From NCBI GenBank assembly GCA_002399235.1, contig DHDH01000028.1, positions 45,133-50,850 of the forward strand: DNA of 5,718 bases. Reading direction: 5' to 3'. The stretch is from Firmicutes bacterium UBA4881. Its GTDB lineage: Bacteria > Bacillota > DTU065. Positions 1 through 4,833 of this stretch are shown in pieces. Under the pieces are notes generated by a model that saw nothing but the letters and a program-made list of their open reading frames with translations, searched no databases and was not told the DNA's origin. Numbering within the stretch: position 1 is the stretch's first letter; every line of letters starts with the position of its first letter. A program made the translations under genes and the position numbers.

Positions 1-23
1 GGTGGGGGCTATTTGACGCTTAC

Positions 24-64
24 TCACAAAGGGCTATTGAATCAATGTCAATAACCCTTTGTGA
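24..64. terminator. Strong hairpin downstream of the last gene, possible transcription terminator
   Basis: TCACAAAGGG-C-TATTG (24-39) pairs with CAATA-A-CCCTTTGTGA (49-64) around a 9-nt loop. As minus-strand RNA all 16 positions pair, one as a U-G wobble; as plus-strand RNA that position is a C-A mismatch, so the structure favours minus-strand transcripts. It begins 27 nt past the TAA at 92-94. No U-run follows it, so it may stabilise the 3' end or be part of a repeat, and intrinsic termination is uncertain. Confidence 0.5.
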
Positions 65-91
65 TGTACTCTAAAACATGATATTTATTGT

Positions 92-565
92 TTATTTTGC
101 ACTTTGCACTGTACTCTTTGCTTTTTCTCCTACCTCTTTATCTATATTATTTTTAGGTTCATCCCTTTTAGCTAACCAAATTACAGCCATTATCATCCAC
201 ACAAAACCTATAATGAGTAATACATAGATTAATGAAACGTTAAGATATAAAGATGCAATTAACCACTGTAATTCTGCAACTAAATCTTTAAGCAAAGATG
301 GATCAGGGTTATTCAGTAATTGAGAAAACTTTTCAAAACTCAGTGCATCTTCTATCTTGTTAATAGGGTTTATTAAAACTAGTGTAGTTATGATTGGAAA
401 AAGCATCGCCAAAACAATATCGCTAAATAACCTTTCAAATTTTCCATCATGCTTTGCTATGAATTTGTGTTTAACTATTCTGCCACCTATTAATAATATC
501 AATAAAACCATAATCCCAAGTGAATATATTAAATCAAATTGTGACAATTGACCAATTATCTCCAT
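92..565 (-). CDS. Three-helix membrane protein, probable immunity protein of the 556-1620 tip
   Basis: 157 residues, family not recognised. Helices are at about 11-30 (LIYSLGIMVLLILLIGG), 47-66 (FSDIVLAMLFPIITTLVLI) and 109-132 (VSLIYVLLIIGFVWMIMAVIW). The basic loop after helix 1 (RIVKHKFIAKHDGKFER) and the charged C-terminal tail (AKRDEPKNN) should be cytoplasmic, putting the acidic loop at about 67-108 outside. The ATG at 563-565 lies inside the end of the toxin gene (10-nt overlap, different frame), with AAAGGA 10 nt upstream, so expression is probably coupled to the toxin. Membrane location suggests the partner tip acts on or crosses the cytoplasmic membrane. Its immunity role is inferred from position and overlap. 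Confidence 0.75.
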   Translation of the reverse strand: MEIIGQLSQFDLIYSLGIMVLLILLIGGRIVKHKFIAKHDGKFERLFSDIVLAMLFPIITTLVLINPINKIEDALSFEKFSQLLNNPDPSLLKDLVAELQWLIASLYLNVSLIYVLLIIGFVWMIMAVIWLAKRDEPKNNIDKEVGEKAKSTVQSAK

Positions 566-1620
566 ATTCCATTCATCCTTTTTTCTATATCATCTAAAGT
601 ATCCAACGATACTTTGAACCAATTCTCTCCATCAGAACTAATTTCCAGTGTTTGTATATTATCCTGTGTAACAAGTTTACCTAATATATCATAACTAGAT
701 ATAAATTCATTCTCCGTTCTAAAATAAATTGTCCCTTTGTATATTGCACTTCTTAGTTCTTCTCCTGATGGTGTAAGTGCATCCTTTGGTATTCCTAGAT
801 ACTGCCAAGTATTTACGAGCGTTTTTAAGGCACTTACAAAAGCTACTGCATCAGCAGCTATATTAATATCCACAGGTAAAACAACGCCATAATACTGAGC
901 AATATATTTAGACGAAATAAGACCCACTACAATAAGGCTGTCCCACACTTCATCTCTTTTCGCATCTCTCAAATTGAAATAATTATCAGTATAATTGTAA
1001 GCTATATATTTATCAGTTATTACCATTTCCCCTTTTCGTATACGTGTTTCTATAACATCTTCCATTTTTCTCCCATCAGGATCCACAAACATCAATGGGT
1101 TATTGTTACAATACACATACCAGTTCAACCCTTGCCTTACTGGGTCAGCTGAGATGAAGCGTCCTATGGTTGGATCGTAATAACGTGCATTGAAGTAGTA
1201 CATTCCTGTAGAGTCAAGTCTTTTGCCTGTGAAACGAATACAATCTGCATCTGGGTATGACTGTTCTTGGATTACATTGCCAAAAGGATCATAGGTGTAA
1301 CTACCAACAATACTTCCTGTGCTATCTGATACCGCCCGGATAGAACCTAGATGGTCTGTATGGTAGTAATAAGTTTTAAGGTTAGGTTCATCTCCTACCA
1401 CTTTAGCTAGGTATTTGCCATTAAGGAAAAGATATCTAGTTTTCGTTTCAGTGGTATCCTCTTTTTTAATCTCATAAACAATATCGTTGCCTGCGTAAAG
1501 AGTGATGGTAGTGATATTGCCTTCAACCGCTTTTATTCTTCTTCCTAGAGCATCATAATAATAGGTAGCCTTAGTAATTACGCCTTCTTCAACAGAGCTT
1601 AGTAAGCGAGACTTGACTAA
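556..1620 (-). CDS. Orphan RHS core fragment with unrecognised toxin tip (5'-truncated)
   Basis: The open frame runs from a TGA at 1621-1623 to TAA at 556-558. It begins inside the RHS core (SRLLSSVEEG, YYYDALGRRI, YEIKKEDTTETKTRYLFLNGKYLA), continues HTDHLGSIRAV, YDPFGN, NARYYDPTIGRF, and ends at DPDG (1072-1083). The only usable in-frame start is the GTG at 1399-1401, which has no ribosome site, so this is probably a silent donor cassette. Counted from that GTG there are 281 residues, 110 of core and 171 of tip. The tip starts RKMEDVIETRI, has a semi-hydrophobic middle (SLIVVGLISSKYIAQYYGVVL, then AADAVAFVSALKTLV) and a beta-like tail (TIYFRTENEF, TLEISSDGENWFKVSL). I recognise no catalytic motif. 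DPDGR replaces the usual DPxGL at the release site. It overlaps the next gene by 10 nt. Confidence 0.82.
   Translation of the reverse strand, partial: LVKSRLLSSVEEGVITKATYYYDALGRRIKAVEGNITTITLYAGNDIVYEIKKEDTTETKTRYLFLNGKYLAKVVGDEPNLKTYYYHTDHLGSIRAVSDSTGSIVGSYTYDPFGNVIQEQSYPDADCIRFTGKRLDSTGMYYFNARYYDPTIGRFISADPVRQGLNWYVYCNNNPLMFVDPDGRKMEDVIETRIRKGEMVITDKYIAYNYTDNYFNLRDAKRDEVWDSLIVVGLISSKYIAQYYGVVLPVDINIAADAVAFVSALKTLVNTWQYLGIPKDALTPSGEELRSAIYKGTIYFRTENEFISSYDILGKLVTQDNIQTLEISSDGENWFKVSLDTLDDIEKRMNGIWR
1075..1422 (-). repeat. RHS core direct repeat, copy 2 (recombination substrate)
   Basis: The partner of 5371-5718, same orientation. The conserved core here continues upstream to about 1615. 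Recombination between the two copies would join the tip at 556-1071 to the upstream RHS gene and delete the roughly 4.3 kb between them. Confidence 0.9.
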
Positions 1621-1883
1621 TCAGTAAGCACAGCCAAGCCATCTTTCAAATAAACTAATACTTTGTTTCCATGATAAGTAGACTCAATGATATTTGTTGC
1701 TATCTGTACATGGTTTGCTATTACTTCAGCGTAATTTACCGCGTTCGCTTTACTATAATTGCCATTAATTCCAAAATCAATGGCATGTTTCCATTTTGAT
1801 TGTAATTGAGTGGCATCTAGATTTAATGCTGGAAGTTTAGCGCTCCCGAAAAGTGTGTTAGGCCAACAAACTTCTCTGTTCAT
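1617..1883 (-). pseudogene. Colicin-D-like tRNase tip, truncated at the 3' end
   Basis: 88 residues from the ATG at 1881-1883, which has only a weak purine stretch upstream; a stop lies 11 codons earlier. Residues 25-88 (LQSKWKHAIDFG, NGNYSKANA, YAEVIANHV, YHGNKVLVYLKDGLAVLTD) resemble the C-terminal nuclease domain of colicin-D-type toxins, which cut tRNA-Arg in the anticodon loop. Lys32-His33 (KHA) would match the Lys610-His611 catalytic pair of colicin D. The frame ends at a TAG exactly where RHS core sequence begins, 55 residues after the His. The Ser677/Trp679 segment of colicin D lies about 66-68 residues after its His, so it is missing here. The product would be inactive, a scar left when another tip cassette joined at 1615-1620. 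The family call is from memory of the motif and is moderate. Confidence 0.55.
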
Positions 1884-2006
1884 TGGCCTACTAACAATTG
1901 TTATTCTATGACTATTTTACTCATTGAGAGCAGTATCAAGTATAGGCTAGCTGCCAAACTTAACCCTTACAATGTGCTTATCTATTATTTAAATTTTCCG
2001 CTAAGG

Positions 2007-2105
2007 TTAATTGAATACATCCTTGAGTGCAGTGTTAAAATATTTTAGAGGATAATTGGGTTTACTGGATCCATACTCTTCTAGAAAACCATGCTCACTA
2101 GATAC
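2007..2105 (-). pseudogene. C-terminal remnant of an unidentified protein (about 32 codons)
   Basis: Between stops at 2106-2108 and 2007-2009 the minus strand reads SSEHGFLEEYG, SSKPNYPLKYF and NTALKDVFN. The composition is protein-like, with aromatic, acidic and proline residues in a plausible helix-turn pattern, unlike the AT-rich translation around it. There is no start codon or ribosome site. The remaining part of 1884-2130 holds no gene I can support. The fragment may be the end of a lost immunity gene from a neighbouring cassette. This is inferred from composition only and could be chance. Confidence 0.3.
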
Positions 2106-2130
2106 TCATTTGAATTGCATAGGCTAATGG

Positions 2131-2547
2131 TCATTTAACGAGGTTGGATATACCGACTAACAGCGAGATAAACAAGATGGCAACAGAAACCACTGTAAGG
2201 ATTAGTTGGAATATGGCTATCTGAAAAAACCTGTCTCCTTCCCATGTTATAAAAGTCGGGTTCTCTTTTAGTACTCGAATTTCCATATGGTCTCTTCCAG
2301 TATGCTCTAAATAGACATCAGTGCTTGTTTCAATACTTCTCTCAAATATCTCATCACCAATTTGATATTGCAAAACAAGAGTATGGGTGCCTGGATATCG
2401 ATCTAAGATCCTAGCAACAACTACATCCCCTTGGGTTTTGACCTTAGGAAATTCGATGAGACCATTTATTATCCTTAGACACATCAGACTCATCAACAAA
2501 AATCCAAAAAGAATAAGTGAAAGGTAGAAATATAAGTTTTTCTTCAT
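2131..2547 (-). CDS. Two-helix membrane protein, DUF3592-like, probable immunity protein of the orphan tip
   Basis: 138 residues. Helix 1 covers about residues 5-26 (LYFYLSLILFGFLLMSLMCL) and helix 2 about 107-134. Between them is an extracytoplasmic domain of about 80 residues with alternating strands (VVVARILDRY, HTLVLQYQIGDEIFERSI). This helix, small beta domain, helix layout resembles the DUF3592 family, some members of which sit beside polymorphic toxins; the family call is from layout and not a search. The N-terminal MKKN and the Lys at the C terminus suit both ends in the cytoplasm. The start is well fixed because its ATG overlaps the toxin stop in ATGA, while the upstream purine signal (AGCGG) is weak, so translation is probably coupled to the tip gene. 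A membrane immunity protein fits a tip that inserts into or crosses the membrane. Confidence 0.75.
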   Translation of the reverse strand: MKKNLYFYLSLILFGFLLMSLMCLRIINGLIEFPKVKTQGDVVVARILDRYPGTHTLVLQYQIGDEIFERSIETSTDVYLEHTGRDHMEIRVLKENPTFITWEGDRFFQIAIFQLILTVVSVAILFISLLVGISNLVK

Positions 2548-3206
2548 AAATCATTACCGCTTACAATAGTTTCTATTGTTGAAAGAGCTACTGACGAAAA
2601 TATGTCAAATTGAAAGATCCGTTGCGAACTATTCCCAAGAGCCTGTTCAAGATTTACTATTAAATTCTTTGAAATATCATCTATTGTATCTAAAGGTACT
2701 CCTGCATCCATAAGCATTTTACTAATTACACCAATAAATTCAATTGAACTATCAAAACATACAGCATTTGATTGTAGAGCCTGCTCGAACAATCCACTTA
2801 TCCCTCCTGATATCCATCCAAATACAACACCCCAGCCTGTACTATTCAAAACGCTCGACCAGTTAAAACTGACTTCCTGACCATACCTGAAGTTTCCAAT
2901 TTGATTTATAAAATCTCCGACTCCAGAACCAATGCCTCCACCGATAGCACCACCTATAACCACAACCAATCCTCCTGAAGCAACAGTAGCACCGACAAAA
3001 GCACCTGCGATAGCTCCACTTACTCCACCAGAAACTATTCCTGCAACTACATTTTCACGGCGAATTAAGGCATTAATGCCTCCAATACCACCTCCAACAA
3101 TCGCCCCTACAACAGTCGCACTTTCCCCATCCGGATCAACAAACATCAAAGGGTTATTGTTGCAATACACATAATAACGTGCGTTTATTTCATAAGAACC
3201 ATACAT
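2544..3206 (-). CDS. Orphan RHS C-terminal tip with shortened core and glycine-rich hydrophobic region
   Basis: 220 residues. Residues 1-27 are an abbreviated RHS core end: INARYY runs directly into VYCNNNPLMFVDPDG. Compared with the other two copies, 20 residues (the DPxxGRFxSxDP block and following) are missing in frame. Residues about 31-103 are packed with Gly, Ala, Val and Ile (VGGGIGG, GAIAGAFVGA, GGAIGGGIGSG), a glycine-zipper-like pattern common in membrane-inserting or translocating regions before toxin domains. The last 115 residues have no motif I recognise (WGVVFGWISGGISG, MLMDAGVPLD). There is no convincing ribosome site before the ATG at 3204-3206 and a stop lies two codons upstream, so this looks like a displaced, probably silent cassette. 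Its TGA overlaps the next gene's ATG (ATGA at 2544-2547), the tight coupling expected of toxin and immunity genes. Confidence 0.8.
   Translation of the reverse strand: MYGSYEINARYYVYCNNNPLMFVDPDGESATVVGAIVGGGIGGINALIRRENVVAGIVSGGVSGAIAGAFVGATVASGGLVVVIGGAIGGGIGSGVGDFINQIGNFRYGQEVSFNWSSVLNSTGWGVVFGWISGGISGLFEQALQSNAVCFDSSIEFIGVISKMLMDAGVPLDTIDDISKNLIVNLEQALGNSSQRIFQFDIFSSVALSTIETIVSGNDL
3126..3175 (-). repeat. RHS core direct repeat, short copy 3
   Basis: Encodes VYCNNNPLMFVDPDG and matches the tip-proximal end of the two longer copies (CCATCCGGATCAACAAACAT shared with copy 1). The match breaks at about 3171-3176, where a second core piece (ATAACGTGC, coding NARYY) is joined directly. Confidence 0.8.
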
Positions 3207-3261
3207 GAGTTGTCATGTAAATGAAATAATACAGACTAATCCAGTTCCACCAAGTATCTGT

Positions 3262-3855
3262 TTAATCAGAGAATTCGGCCAGATACCAACCATTACCGAA
3301 ATCCATTATCAATCCGCACACCTTCATGAGTATCTCATCTCTTCGCTCTTCTGAAGGCTCATATAAGAAACCAAATTCTGCAGAAAACAATATCTGAATA
3401 TTATGATCTCTTTTTGTACTTTCCTCGTATATAATTATTTGTCTCCATAATTTCAGAAATTGTAACAGATGCATGAAATCCTCTTGCTCCACTCCAGCTT
3501 CTTTGCAGATTTTTTCAATTAATACCTGAGTTTCAGCACTTTCCCAAAAATCGTTCTCGTTGAAAGCAGGTGCGTCAATCGTGATTGTACTTTGTTCGTT
3601 CTCTTGATTTTTATAATGAAAATCGTAGCTAATTTCAAATGGTATATAAGAGAATTTCCCGACCCTAGACAGATTGGTATTCAATAGCAGATCAGCTACC
3701 TTCTGCAACGATTTATGTTGAGCCTTAAAAAAGAGGATAGCTTCTTTTTCATCAGGAGCATTAATATTGATCCTCAAAAATAATAAGACTGACAATATAA
3801 ACAAGATGATAATTAGAAGCACCGCTCTAAAAACCCATTTCAATTCATCATACAC
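3262..3855 (-). CDS. Membrane-anchored protein of unknown function, possible orphan immunity protein
   Basis: Up to 197 residues, family not recognised. Residues about 8-29 form one strong membrane helix (VLLIIILFILSVLLFL) after a short N-terminal tail. The rest is a soluble domain rich in Glu, Phe and Trp, with a helical middle (LLQFLKLWRQII) and a GWYLAEFSD end. The start is uncertain. The GTG at 3853-3855 overlaps its only purine-rich stretch (GCGAGG), and a TTG at 3841-3843 would have about 11 nt spacing; both leave the helix intact. An in-frame stop at 3862-3864 excludes anything longer. It directly follows the HNH remnant and precedes an orphan RHS tip. A single anchored domain between toxin fragments fits an immunity protein whose toxin has been lost, but nothing in the sequence proves that. 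Confidence 0.65.
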   Translation of the reverse strand: MYDELKWVFRAVLLIIILFILSVLLFLRININAPDEKEAILFFKAQHKSLQKVADLLLNTNLSRVGKFSYIPFEISYDFHYKNQENEQSTITIDAPAFNENDFWESAETQVLIEKICKEAGVEQEDFMHLLQFLKLWRQIIIYEESTKRDHNIQILFSAEFGFLYEPSEERRDEILMKVCGLIMDFGNGWYLAEFSD

Positions 3856-3861
3856 CTCGCG

Positions 3862-4067
3862 TTAGAAAATTAGATCTTGCATATAGGCCCAACCCCAACC
3901 AGTCTCAATAGCTCTTTGATCGTGAGCCTCATCAAACCTATGCTGTTTACTCTGATCATAGATCTTGTGTCGTGTATACCTAAATGTGAGTGATCCTCGC
4001 AGTATTGATACTCCGATAACCGATTGCATCCTACAGCGTTACATGGTCTTAAAGCTTGTCTAGGCAC
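3862..4067 (-). pseudogene. HNH-endonuclease-like remnant, frameshifted and truncated
   Basis: The GTG start at 4065-4067 has a strong GAGGAG site 6 nt upstream. The intact frame gives 65 residues ending at 3870. Its first 26 residues, MPRQALRPC then VGC and YCEDH, contain a zinc knuckle (Cys9, Cys14, Cys23, His26) in the arrangement found at the N terminus of small phage-type HNH nucleases. After CEDHSH the frame loses this character. The frame offset by one base continues RYTRHKIYDQSKQHR and runs to a stop at 3862-3864; its basic, YD-containing helix suits the linker of those nucleases better. I infer a frameshift near 3985-3990. Neither frame reaches the catalytic HNH motif, so the gene is probably dead. 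It may be a mobile-element scar or the stump of a nuclease tip. Confidence 0.5.
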
Positions 4068-4073
4068 CTTAAT

Positions 4074-4079
4074 CTCCTC
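4074..4079 (-). promoter_or_regulatory. Ribosome binding site of the HNH remnant (GTG start)
   Basis: GAGGAG, 6 nt before the GTG at 4065-4067. Such a strong site shows this was once the true N terminus of a translated gene rather than an internal piece of an RHS protein. Confidence 0.6.
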
Positions 4080-4102
4080 GAAATACTTCTCAATAGCACA
4101 AT

Positions 4103-4131
4103 AACATAGAAATTACCTCAAAAACTGCCAA
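4103..4131 (-). promoter_or_regulatory. Candidate sigma-A promoter upstream of the HNH remnant and membrane gene
   Basis: Minus strand TTGGCA (4126-4131, 5 of 6 to TTGACA), a 17-nt spacer, then TATGTT (4103-4108, 4 of 6 to TATAAT). A transcript starting just downstream would lead into the GAGGAG ribosome site at 4074-4079. The spacing is ideal but the -10 box is mediocre. In an AT-rich intergenic stretch such matches can arise by chance. Confidence 0.4.
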
Positions 4132-4173
4132 GTTTGCGACATCTTCCTTCTCCACAAGGTTCTATACTACAAC

Positions 4174-4208
4174 AGGTGTCAGACTTAACCATCCGATGTT
4201 TGACACCT
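4174..4208. repeat. Inverted repeat AGGTGTCA...TGACACCT
   Basis: Perfect 8-bp arms at 4174-4181 and 4201-4208. The stem extends to 11 pairs with one G-U wobble if read as plus-strand RNA, around a 13-nt loop; as minus-strand RNA the same position is an A-C mismatch. It lies between the exported immunity-like gene and the HNH remnant. No T-run follows on either strand, so it is not a classical intrinsic terminator. It could be a REP/MITE-type palindrome or a weak termination structure. GGTGTCA palindromes occur in some Firmicute REP-like elements, but that link is from memory and untested. Confidence 0.6.
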
Positions 4209-4280
4209 ACATTTCATCTGCCCATCACAATGTAACATATCAAAACTAGGTAAAGTTATTTGCACATAATTGCAAAACTA

Positions 4281-4730
4281 TCACACTATCCAGTCCTTTA
4301 CCAAATCCCAAATCGTCTCTTTTTCAACCTGGCTAAACGCTTTTTCCCAAATTACATGCTCGATGTATACCTTTTCATATGGGATCAATCGCTGAAGGTG
4401 TTTATTTTTAAACACAAAAAGCAGGTTTGTTGGAGTTGTACCTCTTCCAACAGGAAACGTGTCAACAGCAAAATATTCTTTATAAAACTCATAATCACCG
4501 GGATCTTTGACTATCCAATACTGTTCTTCGTGACTGTAGATATTTCTACAGTCAATAATCAACCACTCCTCGTCGGTACTAAAAAACAAATCAATAAACG
4601 GGTAATCTTTTCTCAGAAGAACACTTTCAAATGCAATCTCATTAGCAGATACACCCCACGATAGTGCGAAACTTAGAATTACAATAAAAGGAAGACTTAT
4701 TAAGAGTCTACAGTTTCGAATATCAGTCAT
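4281..4730 (-). CDS. Exported small protein, probable immunity protein for the caspase-like RHS tip
   Basis: 149 residues, family not recognised. The frame stays open upstream to an ATG at 4850, but I place the start at 4728-4730, because a perfect AAGGAGG sits 7 nt before it and the protein then begins with a clean signal peptide. Residues 5-8 carry Arg-5 and Arg-8, about 9-25 are a hydrophobic core, and VSA at 27-29 is a likely signal peptidase I site. The mature part is about 120 residues, rich in aromatic and acidic residues (DLFFSTDEEW, EEQYW), with no Cys pair beyond one Cys and no further membrane helix. It follows the RHS gene after 103 nt, the usual immunity position. Export would put it outside the membrane, so either the tip acts there or the protein blocks entry. 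The neighbour-based role is inference. Confidence 0.75.
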   Translation of the reverse strand: MTDIRNCRLLISLPFIVILSFALSWGVSANEIAFESVLLRKDYPFIDLFFSTDEEWLIIDCRNIYSHEEQYWIVKDPGDYEFYKEYFAVDTFPVGRGTTPTNLLFVFKNKHLQRLIPYEKVYIEHVIWEKAFSQVEKETIWDLVKDWIV

Positions 4731-4737
4731 ATCGAAA

Positions 4738-4744
4738 CCTCCTT
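4738..4744 (-). promoter_or_regulatory. Ribosome binding site fixing the start of the exported immunity-like gene
   Basis: AAGGAGG on the minus strand, 7 nt before the ATG at 4728-4730. It rules out the upstream in-frame ATG at 4848-4850, which would add 40 residues ahead of a good signal peptide and overlap the toxin gene. Confidence 0.8.
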
Positions 4745-4833
4745 CGGACCTAATTATTGTTAGCAAGTAACGGAAATGTAGGAAAATGAAGTAGCCTTGA
4801 GGGCAGTCTGAAAAATCAAGTATAAGATGAATC

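Noticed and set aside
357..551. Plus-strand frame of 64 codons
   Set aside because: Antisense to the three-helix membrane protein; no ribosome site or family signal.
1904..1964. Short hydrophobic frame (LSLAASLYLILLSMSKIVIE) on the minus strand
   Set aside because: About 20 codons only, with no ribosome site; too short to separate from chance in AT-rich sequence.
2932..3174. Plus-strand proline- and alanine-rich frame of 80 codons
   Set aside because: It is the antisense image of the glycine-rich stretch and RHS core end on the minus strand.
4260..4664. Plus-strand open frame of 134 codons
   Set aside because: It lies almost wholly antisense to the exported protein gene, which has a perfect ribosome site and signal peptide; the plus frame has neither and no recognisable domain.
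4785..4833. TATACT at the end of the toxin gene as a -10 box for the immunity-like gene
   Set aside because: No acceptable -35 element lies 16-18 nt upstream (best TTAATT), so the promoter is not supported.
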